Positions 25,490 through 35,089 of a stretch of DNA of 64,000 nucleotides are shown here, piece after piece. The stretch spans positions 8,474,611-8,538,610 of the forward strand of contig CM054135.1 in the NCBI GenBank assembly GCA_028751875.1, in the 5' to 3' direction. Made by a program: the position numbers and the translations under genes. This DNA comes from Rapana venosa. Taxonomy: Eukaryota > Mollusca > Gastropoda > Neogastropoda > Muricidae. Each line of letters opens with the position of its first letter. Within the stretch, counting starts at the first letter, position 1. The notes under the pieces are model-generated. The model saw only the letters and a list, made by a program, of their open reading frames with translations. It was not told the DNA's origin and ran no database searches.

Positions 25490-25586
25490 CTGACCGGCTA
25501 AACAGATGATTCTGCAGCTCCTTCCTCTCGAAGGTGGTCAGGGCACACAGCACAGTGTAGACAGTCACCCCTGACAGGGACAGCAT
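25490..25586 (-). CDS. GPS1: COP9 signalosome subunit 1, internal exon (PCI-proximal)
   Basis: A 97-nt minus-strand exon bounded by CAG| at 25587-25589 and |GTGCC at 25489. It encodes VTVYTVLCALTTFERKELQ, matching the CSN1 family pattern YGGLCALATFDRQELQ. The upstream exon 27195-27301 ends ..FNFPQ in phase 0, and this exon opens MLSLSG in phase 0, as in the family's ..DFPELLSP. CSN1 is a scaffold subunit of the COP9 signalosome, the nuclear/cytoplasmic complex that removes NEDD8 from cullins; this segment lies just before the PCI domain. Two substitutions (GG to TV after the Tyr) and loss of the Pro-Ser-Asn motif mean a diverged copy or sequence errors cannot be excluded. The next exon downstream (<25490) was not found; it may be in the 500-N gap. 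Confidence 0.75.
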
Positions 25587-25609
25587 CTGTCAGTCACACA
25601 GTCATAGAC

Positions 25610-25785
25610 ACACACACAGATCTATGGGGATCCTCCAGTACAAAGACCACACACAACACCACACACACACACAACACACGCACACAACACACACACACAC
25701 CACGTATGCACACACACCACACACACACCACACACAACACACGCACACAACACACACACACATCACATCACACACCACACACCTA
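25610..25785. repeat. (CA)n microsatellite
   Basis: About 175 bp of CA with CACCA interruptions in the intron upstream of the CSN1 exon at 25490. Confidence 0.9.
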
Positions 25786-25869
25786 CTACCTTCTCTTCTT
25801 TGACACTGTCTGTATCCCAACTTACCCCGGGTGGTCTGTTGTTGTTGTTGTTGCTGTTGTTGTTGTTGT

Positions 25870-26090
25870 TGTTCCTCAGCTAGAGCTCCAAGGTTGAGAT
25901 TTTGTGTCTGTGACTGTTAAAGTGTTTTGGCCCACCATGAAGGTAGCCACATTCTAACTTCGGGGATGTATTCTGGGTGTGTTTGTGTTTTTGTAGCCCA
26001 CCGAACGCTGACATGAGTTATGGGATCTTTAACATGCAATTTGATCTTTTGCATGTGTGTATATACATAAGGGAATTAAGGCACTGACGG
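25870..26090 (-). repeat. Dispersed repeat D/F fragments
   Basis: The first part ('ctagagctccaaggtt..aaggtagccacattctaact..ggggatg') matches the tail module of the SINE-A variants at 28255-28500, 49470-49870 and 49950-50375. The second part ('cgaacgctgacatgagttatgggatcttta') is found only once here. Confidence 0.55.
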
Positions 26091-26094
26091 GTGT

Positions 26095-26405
26095 GCTGCA
26101 CTTGAAGTTGACATAAAGGTAAAGGAGTCCCATAACCTATAAGGTAGTAGGGGAGCGAGGCGTCAGAGACCTCACTTCTCTAGGGCCAGCATATTGAGGG
26201 CGGCGCCCATCTCCTCTCCCTCGCTGCTTTACCTTCCCTGACCCTAAAGAGGGCAGGTACCCATTTACAGCTGGGTGAACTGGGGGAACTGTACTGAAGC
26301 CAAGGCGCGCAAACGGTCACCCATCCAACTGGTAACCATGCTTGATGCTGCTTAACTTGGCTGGGGGAAAGCGAGTGCTCTGACCACTGAGCTATCCCGT
26401 CCCAC
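26095..26405 (-). mobile_element. SINE with chimeric tRNA/5S-rRNA-like head
   Basis: In minus sense it starts GGGACGGGATAGCTCAGTGG (tRNA-type A box TAGCTCAGTGG). In place of a TGC arm it then runs into CAAGTTAAGCAGCATCAAGC and GGTTACCAGTTGGATGGGTGACC. The last block is very close to the internal control region of animal 5S rRNA genes (AAGTTAAGCA.., TTGGATGGGTGACC). A body of ~200 bp follows, without an obvious A tail. SINEs with 5S-derived heads (SINE3 group) and chimeric heads are known in animals; naming this family needs a repeat library search. Confidence 0.65.
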
Positions 26406-26411
26406 CCCACC

Positions 26412-26508
26412 CTTAAATCACCAGACCCCACCGAGATCTGAACCCACAAATTCATAGACCCATGGAATTGAAGTCAAATGGTCTTAACCACTCAGCTATA
26501 GCGTCCGT
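26412..26508 (-). mobile_element. SINE head resembling a class II tRNA
   Basis: In minus sense: GGACGCTATAGCTGAGTGG, TTAAG, then an anticodon-like arm, an extended variable region and a B box GGGTTCAGATCTC. The long variable arm suggests a Leu/Ser-type tRNA ancestor. It is degenerate, so a SINE head is more likely than a tRNA gene. Confidence 0.5.
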
Positions 26509-26514
26509 CAAAAT

Positions 26515-26880
26515 GGTGGCCTGAGTGCTAGTCTTTCAGACAAGGCCATAAAACAAGGTCCATTCTAAGAGAGTTGCCCCTGGCAACATTCTGTAGCCCA
26601 AAAACAAAAAAAAGAAAGAAAAAGAAAGAAAAAAAAAAAGAAAGAAAAAAAAGAAAATAGTCTGAAAGGGAAACAGATAATACAAACTTGCATTAGGATT
26701 TTGTTTTGTGTTTTTTGTGTGTTTTTTTAAAAAAAAGGTAGGTGGCACTCTTCTTGTGGTGACAAAACTCTTCCAGGGGAGAGCAGCCTAGTTTTTTACA
26801 CAGAAAAATCTGCCATGACTGAAAATCGTAAACAGTACGATACAATACAATACAATACAATACAATCATAACCAGGAGCA
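26515..26880 (+). mobile_element. SINE-C, copy 1
   Basis: Shares 'gctagtctttcaga', 'gagagttg', 'ggtggcact..tcttgtgg', 'ggggagagcagcc' and an (AATAC)n tail with 60440-60750. The central part contains an inserted A/G-rich tract (26600-26660) and T-rich expansions. The 3' end is 'gatacaatacaatacaatac'. Confidence 0.65.
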
Positions 26881-26911
26881 TTTTCACTCATCATATGACA
26901 GCTAACAATAG

Positions 26912-27110
26912 TTGAAGAAGAAGAAGAAGAAGAAGAAGAAGAAGAAGAACAATAGTTGAGAGAAGAAGAAGAAGAAGAAGAAGAAGAAGAAGAAGAGAAA
27001 AAGAAGAAGAAGAAGAAGAAGAAGAAAAAGAAGAAGAAGAAGAAGAACAACAACAACAACAACAAAAAGAACAAAAAGAAGAACAAAAAGAACAACAAGA
27101 AGAGGAGGAC
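26912..27110. repeat. (GAA)n / (AAC)n microsatellite
   Basis: About 200 bp of GAA followed by AAC repeats. Confidence 0.95.
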
Positions 27111-27194
27111 ACTACAAATCAACACAACACAAACCTAGCTGCTAAAGCAAGAGCGCACGACACACACACACACACACACACCACGCGCACTGAC

Positions 27195-27301
27195 CTGGGG
27201 GAAATTGAAGAAGTCGAAGCTGATCTTCAAAAAGGGGAAGGCGGGGGCCCTGAAATAGTGGCGCCAGCAGCACCGGGGCCTGAGGCGCAGGGGGAGCCGC
27301 T
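27195..27301 (-). CDS. GPS1: COP9 signalosome subunit 1, internal exon (TPR-like helical part)
   Basis: Minus strand: acceptor CAG| at 27302-27304, donor CAG|GTCAGT at 27194. The last codons encode RHYF..LKISFDFFNFPQ, matching the CSN1 pattern R-x-Y..L-x-x-SFDHCDFPE. The exon ends in phase 0, which joins in frame to the exon at 25490-25586. The first ~50 nt do not align in a single frame; homopolymers in this stretch look inflated (GGGGG, CCCCC), so I infer small consensus errors there. A noisier second copy of this exon lies at 33968-34116. The protein region is the end of the helical repeat that leads into the PCI domain. The next-door (TG)n begins about 20 bases into the downstream intron. 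Confidence 0.6.
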
Positions 27302-27419
27302 CTGCACTTGCTTCTTTCATCTGGGGAAAACATTCGTCTGCAACACTTGCCTTCATCTTTCTCCCCGCGCTTTCCCCCCTCACCTTGCTGTTTTTTGTTG
27401 TTTTTGTTGCCCCTGATCC

Positions 27420-28005
27420 CCACACCAAGTTTTTTATTTTTTTTAAAAAAGATGTTTATATATTATATTAAAAATTCCCCCTGACCCCCAAACAGCCAAG
27501 CTATTTTTTTTTTCTTAAAAAACCCCCCATGTTTAATATAATCCCCGACCCAAAACCAAGCTATTTATTTTTTCTTAAAAAACCCATTTTTTAAATATAA
27601 TACCCTGATCCCACAGCCAACTTTTTATTTTTCTTACAAACGCATGTTTTATATATATCCCCTGACCCCACAGCCAAGCATTTATTTTTTTTTAAAAAAA
27701 CCCATGTTTTATATATTATAAAACCCCCGTCCCCACAGCCAAGCTTTTTTATTTTTCTTACAAAACACAGTTTTATATATAATACCCTGATCCCCACACC
27801 CAACTATTTATTTTTTTTTTTTTCTTAAAAAAGCATGTTTTTATAATTATTAATATATAAATATATATAAATAATATATATTTTTATATATATAACCCTG
27901 ATCCAACACCCAACTATTTCATTTTTTACAAAACCCTGTGTTTTATAATATAATAATAAATTATATATATATATATATATATTATATATTTTAAAAATAT
28001 ATAAA
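27420..28005. repeat. ~60-bp AT-rich minisatellite
   Basis: About seven units of roughly 57-66 bp, each 'ccctgatccccacagccaag' + 'ctatttattttt' + 'cttacaaaa' + 'catgtttatatata', ending in a long (TA)n. The noisy counterpart is at 34235-34970. Confidence 0.85.
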
Positions 28006-28254
28006 TGCATTGTTGCAGTGATTTAAGAAAGGGGCATAAAAAGGAGGAAGCTCAAAACACGAGAAGATGGAAAAGGGCTCATCAATCAAACCTCCCCTGG
28101 GGAAACAGACAAAAAAGGAAATCAAGAAGAAGAAAAAAGAAAAGAAGAAGAAAACCCTGAAGGAAAAAAAAAAATGAATGACAAAAATACACCTGGAAAA
28201 GGGCGTTTACGCAGGGGAGATAGCTGCCCATCATAGCTTTTTTCTCTTTTTTTG

Positions 28255-28500
28255 TGTTGTTTGTTTGTTCCTCGGCAAGAGCTCCCAGGATCACCAAAGG
28301 TGATATTTTTTTTATAATTTTTGCGTATGCAACTGTTCCTTCCCCCCCCCTATAATTAAGGCAGGTAGCCACATTCCAACTGCAGGGATGGTGTCTAAAC
28401 ACCACACCTATGTGCGTGCATTTTTGGGGGGGTTTAAAAAAAATGTTGTCATCCATTTCCTCCAGCAGCATGGCCACTCTTCCAAAAACCAAACAGGATT
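28255..28500 (-). mobile_element. SINE-A variant with alternative tail, truncated
   Basis: Begins with tail module D ('ttcctcggcaagagctccca..gtagccacattccaactgcaggg'), then the SINE-A body 'catccatttcc..gcatggccactcttcc', ending near 28498 without the tRNA-like head. Between 28010 and 28255 is AG-rich, non-coding sequence. Noisy counterpart at 37195-37510. Confidence 0.6.
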
Positions 28501-28504
28501 TAAA

Positions 28505-29527
28505 AATATGGGAGTGTGTGTGTGGTGGTGTGGTGAGTGTGGGTTTGGGGAAGGTGTGTGTGGGTGTGTGAGGTGTGGGTTTGTGGAGGTGTGTGTTTGG
28601 GTTGGTGTTGTGCGGTGTTTGGTGTGGTGTGAGGTTGGTGTGGGGGAGGGTGTGTGTGGTGTGGTATGGTGTGGTGTGTGTGTGTGTGCATGTGTGTGTT
28701 GTGAGGTTTGGGGGGGTGTGTGTGTGTGTGGTGTGTGTGTATGTGTGTGTGTGATGTTGGTGTGTGTGTGTGTGTGAGGTGTATTGTGGTGTGTGGGGGT
28801 GGGAGTGGTGTGTGTTGTGTGTGTTGTGTGTATTTGGTTGAGGTGTGGGGTGTGTGTGTTGTGTGTGTTGTGGGGTGTTGTGTTTGTGTGTTGTGTGGGT
28901 TTGTGTGGTGTGTGTGTGTGTGTGGGGTGGGGTGGGATGTGGTGGGGTGGAGTTGGGGGTGTGGTGTGGGATGGGGAGGTGTGGGAGTGGGGGTGTGGGT
29001 TTTGGAGTGGAGTGGGGTGGTGTGGTGTGGGGTGGTGTGGGTGGGGTTGGTGTGGTGTGTTTGTTGAGGTGTGGGGTGGGGTGGTGTATGTGTGAGTGAG
29101 GGGTGGGGTGGTGTGGGGTGTGAGGGGGGGTGGTGGGGTGTGGGGAGGGGGTGTGGAGTGGGGTGTTGGGTGGGGGTGTGGATGGTGTGGGTGGTGGTGT
29201 GCGTGTGTGGTGGTGTGGTGGTGGTGGTGGTGTGTGTGTGTGTATGTGTGTGGTGGTGTGGTGTGGTGTGAGTGGTGTGTGGTTGAGTGGTGTGTGTGTG
29301 GTGTGGTGGTGTGGTGTGGTGTGTGTGTGTGAGGTGTGTGTGTGTGAGGTGTGGTATGTGTGTGAGGTGTGGTGTTGTGTGGGAGGTGTGGTGTGTCTGT
29401 GTGTGTGTGTGGTGTGGTGTGTGTGGTGAGTGTGTGGTGTTTGTGTGAGGTGTGGTATGTGTGTGAGATGTGGTGGGTGTGTGTGTGAGGGGTGGTGTTT
29501 GTGTGTGTGTGTGTGTGTGTGTGTTGT

Positions 29528-29567
<40 letters not shown>

Positions 29568-29925
29568 GTGTGGTTGTGGTGTGTGTGTGTGTGGAGGTGT
29601 GTTGTGGTGAGGTGTGGTGTGGTGTCGTGAGTGTGGTGTGTGTGGTGTGGTGGTGAGAGGTGTGTGTGTGTGGGTGGTGTGGTGTGGTGAGAGGTGTTGA
29701 TGTGTATGTGGTGTGTGTGTGGTGAGTGTGTGTAGAGAGAGATGGGTGTGGGTGTGTGTTAGTGTGTGTGTGAGGGTGGTGTTGTGTGTGTGATGTGTGT
29801 GTGGTGTGGTGTGGAGTGGCGTGGCGTGTGTGCGTGGCGTGGCGTGGTGTGGTGTGGCGTGGCATGGTGTGGTGTGGAGTGGCGTGGCGTGGTGTGGCGT
29901 GGCATGGCGTGGTGTGGTGTGTGCG
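28505..29925. repeat. 1.4 kb (TG)n/(GTGG)n tract
   Basis: Nearly all T and G on the plus strand, with GTGGTGTG and GGCGTGGCAT sub-patterns near the right end. It produces the largest open frames in the window (485 and 511 residues, His/Thr repeats on the minus strand), which are not genes. Noisy counterpart at 37520-39750. Confidence 0.95.
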
Positions 29926-29929
29926 CTAA

Positions 29930-30075
29930 GGAAGAGCAGCACTGCACTGTTGTGCACCAATACAATGACTATCTTACGTTCCATCCCCGCCCACCTCTTT
30001 GACAGTATCCACCATCTTTTGAGCACTCTCCACACATGACTGAACGTTGTCCCATGCCTTCATGTGCACATACAC
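29930..30075. other. Short unique stretch between simple repeats
   Basis: Non-repetitive 'tgcaccaatacaatgac..ttccatccccgcccacctctttgac', also present in the noisy copy at 39760-39900. No coding frame is recognised. Confidence 0.5.
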
Positions 30076-30094
30076 CTGAAACAGTACAAACATG

Positions 30095-30405
30095 TCGACT
30101 GTTGTTGTTGTTGTTGTTGTTGGAGGAGGAGGAGGAGCAACAGCAGCAGCCATGATGGTGGTGGTGGTGGTGGTGGTGTTGGTGGTGATGGTAGTAGTAG
30201 TAGTAGTGTAGTAGTGGTGTGGTAGTGGAAGTAGAATTTTTTTGTTTAAGTGGTGAAGGTAGTAGTAGTAGTGGTAGTAGTGGTGGTGGTGGTGGTGGTG
30301 GTGGTGGTAGAAGTAGTAGAAGGAGGAGGAGGAATAGTAATAGTAGAAGTAGTAGTAAGTGGTAGAAGTAGTAGTAGCAGTAGTAGTTGTAGTAGTTCTT
30401 CAGTT
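30095..30405. repeat. GTT/GGA/GGT/AGT trinucleotide arrays
   Basis: Compound trinucleotide repeat of about 300 bp; noisy counterpart at 39965-40390. Confidence 0.9.
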
Positions 30406-30474
30406 TACACTAAATAGTGATATCAGAGGGGAAGGTGTGTATGTATATGTGAGGTGTGTTGTGGTGTGTTTTGG

Positions 30475-30476
30475 GT

Positions 30477-30518
<42 letters not shown>
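30475..30518. repeat. Poly-G run of 44 at a junction
   Basis: Uninterrupted G run that ends exactly where the long repeat block begins (30519). A broken poly-G (40519-40590) ends the noisy copy of the same locus. Confidence 0.95.
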
Positions 30519-30519
<1 letters not shown>

Positions 30520-32920
30520 ATTGCTTGCAATGATCACCACCCAACATCCTCATCACGCACACATAATATACCATATATGCAATCACATTGTACATCAATA
30601 AACACACATGAACAACACAAATAATTTGTTTTTTTTTGGAAATAGTGTTGGTTAACTAAGTGGGTTTGGTCCTGGTTTTACATTTTACCATAACCTGGTT
30701 TTGCAAGCAAGAACAGCCCAATTGTTTTTGCTCTAACAGACAGTCATATAAGTATTATATATATCCTGGTTCCCCAAAAATCAAAATGCTATGGTAACTG
30801 TACTGATAGGAGTAAAATCATATCTCAGACGCAAATAATCCGTCAGTATTTGATAAATCCTACGGATTAATAAAAAGACCTAGCAAAAGGACACGGAAAT
30901 ATCACAAAAACAAAAAAATGTGATTTCTAGGATGATGGTAAGATGATCGGACTCAAGATGCATCAAGTCACGGTAAAATGACACTATGCCTCTCCTTTTC
31001 TACATATTTTTACACCACCATGACTTTTCACTAATGATGTTAGGTCCTTGCCAAAAATGCACTCTTTCAGAGCTAATAGCAGGGAGTCATAGATCACTGA
31101 TTCAAACTTTAAAATCCGTATTAGGGCGTCACTAAATAACTGATAAAACCTATACAATCTTTTTCATTTTGGGTCATATCACTGATATTAAATCTATAAA
31201 GGTCATAATTTTCTGATAAAAACCTCATAACTCTTTTTAATGGGTCATAATTACCGATAAATACATAATCAATAATATCTATATGGAGTCATTTAATCAC
31301 TGGCATATAAACACTTTAAATCTATTTAGGGTCATAATTGCCCCATATTCCTTTTAAATAATATAAGGGTCATTTAATTGGACTAATAACATTATAATAT
31401 TATAAGAGGTCATATTTTAATCAATGATTAAAAACATAATTCATATCTATAAGGCGTCAGAATTACGACAGAGAAACCATTAATAAATCTATAATGGGTC
31501 ATATATACATCTGATAAAACATAAACTATTTACTTATAAGGGTCATTATTACTGGTAGTTTTAAATCACATAAATCTTTTAGCTTGTATAATCTATAAGG
31601 GTTCTAAATACTGTTATATTATATACAAACTCCTTAATCAGGGTCATAAATTATGATAAAACTTAAGGGTCATAATAACTGATTAGAAAACAATGTAAGG
31701 TTTACTCGACATAACTCGTAAATAACTGACTATGTTTGTAGAACCACTAATGAACATTTTATAGTCCTCCATGCTCCCTTATAAAGTCACTACATAAACA
31801 CCTTATAACACCTACCATATGTCCATTTAGTTATTAATTAAAAACTTCGCCTCTTCAACACCTACCATAATTCCATAGTTTATTAATTTATAAACTATGT
31901 AAACCTTCAGGCCATACCACAATTAACACATTCAAAACCTTTGTCTCGTGCCACTATGTGCTGGACGTATTTTGTTCCTGACCAATTCTTTTATGTGTCT
32001 CGTTGCTGATTTTAGTGACAGGCGACGATTAGATGACTGTGGGGATCTCAACACTGATTGGTCTCAGTGCTGGCAAGTGGTGCCCTTTGGGACAGCAGAT
32101 TTTGGCGTATGATTATATCAGAGCTCCAGCGCCAGCTTCGACTATCCGGACTGGTGCGGTCTTTCCATTCCTTGTTAGGGAAGTTCTTCCAAGGATTCCT
32201 GGAGCTCTGGAGCTCGCCCTCAGGTTCCCCTCTGTTCCACAGCCGCAGTCCGAGAGAACAGGTAGTTAGGCTCAAGCACATGAGACTGAGTTTTGGCTAT
32301 ATGGGTAGTATATAAAAGATACTCAGATCGCTGTTGGCTGTTACATCTCTTCAAGATAAGAGCAAGGAATGAGACCGTTTCACTTTTCAACACATGGTGT
32401 GGGCTATGACGTGAATCTTGCATGTGTCTGCAACAGCCTGTTGAAAGGCCAAAAAAAAAAAAAATGACTTACGTAAAGTCATATGATGCTTAACTTAGTT
32501 ATGAAGGCTCTATGTTATCTGAAAAATGGACAAAAGAGTTTCTTGGGTACATTTTACTCTGGTTAAGAATGTATTTCTGAATAGTTGCTTTTTTCTAAGA
32601 AAAATATTTATATTTTAAAATTGTCAAAAATAATTTCTGTATCAGGGCTTATACGGAAAGCAGGGCAAAACACTTTGAAGTGAATCTGTAAAAAGTGATA
32701 TTTATTGAGATAGAATTTCTCCAGTCTGCTCATTTTGTATTACTGCCACAAAACGAAATGAACTGCAGTTTTCTGAGCATTGCATGGCGCTCACTACTCT
32801 TCTTCTTCATCAATTATCCTGTTAGACTGGAAAAAAGTTCCTTGGAACTATGGACATTGGGGTATACAGCAAAAACTATGCCACTCAATCACACTCACAT
32901 AACTGTTTCTTATCTTTGCG
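30519..32920. repeat. Exact long direct repeat, copy 1 (2,402 bp)
   Basis: Matches 46903-49304 base for base wherever checked (both ends, plus five sets of identical open frames, each at offset 16,384). It contains an irregular ~40-bp AT-rich tandem array (about 31060-31720, units with 'gggtcataa..actgataaaa'), a GC-richer island at 32015-32285 and AT-rich sequence. The match stops abruptly at 32920/49304. Confidence 0.95.
32015..32285. other. GC-richer unassigned island (also at 48399-48669)
   Basis: Open in two plus frames and one minus frame for 67-85 codons. On the plus strand it is bordered by a TTTTAG and an ACAG|GTAGTT. On the minus strand a stretch WKNFPNKEWKDR is faintly like the CSN1 segment KNYKGNSIKES, and the second copy lies between two other CSN1 exons, where that segment should be. 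The match is weak. Confidence 0.2.
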
Positions 32921-33099
32921 CTATTCACGACCTGAGGACTGTGGGCAGAGGCCATCATCTTCTCCAACATAAGAGTTCATTTTTGTTGTTGTTGTTGCTT
33001 GGGTTATGTTTAACTTCCACAGACTGCTATGCGTGGGGTATGTATGTCATGTATCATTCCAACCTCTGGCCATAGTCTCCTCAAGTAAGAACACATTTT

Positions 33100-33840
33100 C
33101 TTGTTTCGTCTATGTTTTGTACCTTGGCTTAGAGCATGACGGGTGGTTACCCCAATGAGTTGAGAGTTTTGCAAAAAAATTATTTTTAGCCCACCATATA
33201 AAGGTTCTGCCACCATGTCCTAACTTCTAGGCGGCAAATGTTCTGAACACACCATTGTGAATGGCATTTTGATTTTTTAATGTTGATTATCTATTCTGTA
33301 CTGGGCATGCAGGGGATCTATCTAATTCTTTCGAATTAGGCAGAAACAGGGCCTTCCTCGCACACAGATTTTCTATATTGTGTTTCACACAGGTATTGAT
33401 GTCCTCAGTTTTTGTTCATCCAAAGGACTTTCAGCGTGAACATTGTCTGTCGTGCTATTGATGTTATTCAGGAGAATAATCACATCGTGGTGAGTGGCTG
33501 GAGTCACCATGCTGTCTGGATGGCAAGCGCCTCTATAGTCATGACCAGACTAAGGCCTATCCCTCTCACAGTATGGGTTTGGTTACATAAGTGTGAAAAA
33601 TGTCAAAGTATGTCAGCCAACAAAGGAAACTCAGACTTATGGTTACTCTCTTCTCCTTTTTCTTCTTTCTACACCTATGGCTTTGAGCTCATAGGGTCAC
33701 CATATGGTGTGAGGAGATTTTTGCGTCATGCGATGTCGCCATCCCCCTCACTCCCCCATACTCTATTTAGGTAGCCCACATTCTGACTTTGGGGTTATTG
33801 GTGTCTTATCTTTAAAAAATACACCTGTATTGTTCATGCG
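33100..33840 (-). mobile_element. Noisy copies of two SINE-A variants
   Basis: Collinear with 49470-49870 and the start of 49950-50375 ('ttccaacctctggccatag', 'cagcgtgaacattgtctgtc', 'gcaagcgcctctatagtcatgacca'), but riddled with single-base insertions. The second element is cut at about 33840, where the match jumps to the sequence found at 27105. Confidence 0.7.
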
Positions 33841-33967
33841 GAGTTTCAACAAAGTAAGAGTGAGGACACTAAAATCAACAGACAACACAAGAACCTAGCT
33901 GCTATAAGCAAGATCTTCTGACCATTCAGACACACACACACACACACACACCTACGCCAGCTACTGA

Positions 33968-34116
33968 CTCTTGCGGGAAATTTGCCAGATTTGTTCGTAA
34001 GTGATCTTCAGAAAGGTGCGAATGTGCCGGGCGGCCCTGACCACTGAATGCTAGTAGGCTAGGCCAGGCAGCACCAGGACTTCTTGATGGCGCAGTGGTT
34101 AGTGCGAAGCTCGTCT
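33968..34116 (-). pseudogene. Error-rich duplicate of the CSN1 exon at 27195
   Basis: Collinear with 27195-27301 and its flanks: 'gtgatcttcagaaaggtgcg' against 'gctgatcttcaaaaaggg', then 'ggcagcaccagg' and 'tctgcacttgc'. It is about 40 bp longer because of inserted bases, and no frame stays open. It is most likely a second reading of the same exon rather than a real second exon. Confidence 0.55.
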
Positions 34117-34234
34117 CTGCACTTGCGATTGTTTCTCATCTGGGAACATTCCGTCTGCAACACTTGTCTTTCACTCTTTCATCACGCGAGTTTCCCCTCG
34201 CCTTTGCTTGCTTGTTTGTTGTTGTTGTTGCCCT

Positions 34235-34970
34235 TGATCACAGCCAAGGCTTATGTATTTTTTCTTTACAAACACGCATGTGGTTCTTAATATATTCTTT
34301 TACTAATTATATAACTTATAATATTTATACCCTCATCCCACAGCCAAGCTATTTATTTTATCTTACAAAACCCCAATGATTTATAATAATAATTAAACCC
34401 TGATCTCCCACTATCATAGCCTATTATTATGTCCTCGCATTCATTACAAAACCCAATGTTATATTATATATTATATACCCTGATCCATACAGCCTATCTT
34501 ATTTATTTATTTTCTTACAAATCGCATGTTTATATATACTATACCCTGATCCCCACAGGCCAAGCTTAGTTTATTTTTCTCTTACATAAAACCATGTATA
34601 ATAATATATATTAATATTTATACCCCGAAATACCCCACAGCCTAAAGCTATTTATTTTTTTATACATAACAATGTTTATTTATTATAGATATATACCCTT
34701 GAAGATATATTCCATCACAGCCAAGCTATTTATTTTTTATTGTGTTTTTTACAAAACGCACTTGTTTATAATATATATATAATATTATATATATATATAT
34801 ATTTATATTTATATTATTTATTATATATATATATATACCATGTGTTCCCAACAAGCCAATGCTATTCATTTTCTTACAAAACTATGTTGTTATATTATAT
34901 ATCTATAATATATATATATCATATTATATATATATATTATTATATATATTTATATTTATATATAATCATG
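34235..34970. repeat. Noisy copy of the ~60-bp AT minisatellite
   Basis: Same 'accctgatcc..cacagccaagcta..tttatttt..cttacaaaa' units as 27420-28005, with more indels and longer TA runs. Confidence 0.8.
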
Positions 34971-35089
34971 TGTTGACGATGATTTAGAGAAAGAGGCATT
35001 ATAAATATAGGAGGGTAAGAAGTCTCAAAAACACAGACGAGTTTGAGAGTGATGAGAGAAGATCTTCGCATCAATGTCAAACCTTCATC

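Noticed and set aside
26320..26370. 5S rRNA gene
   Set aside because: Only about 50 bases of the control region resemble 5S, embedded in a SINE with a tRNA-type A box.
26412..26508. Leu/Ser-type tRNA gene
   Set aside because: Stems do not pair well and it is placed as a SINE head; kept only as a SINE-like feature.
28408..30035. Very long minus-strand open frames (485 and 511 residues of Thr/His/Pro)
   Set aside because: Translated (CA)n repeat; no stop codons arise because TG/CA dinucleotides cannot make them. No domain, no start context, no conservation expected.
32033..32269. 78-residue frame as a standalone gene, and a plus-strand CSN1 match (ELQR..FLEL)
   Set aside because: The other CSN1 exons are on the minus strand, and the ELQ segment is already encoded at 25490; the plus-strand similarity is too short.
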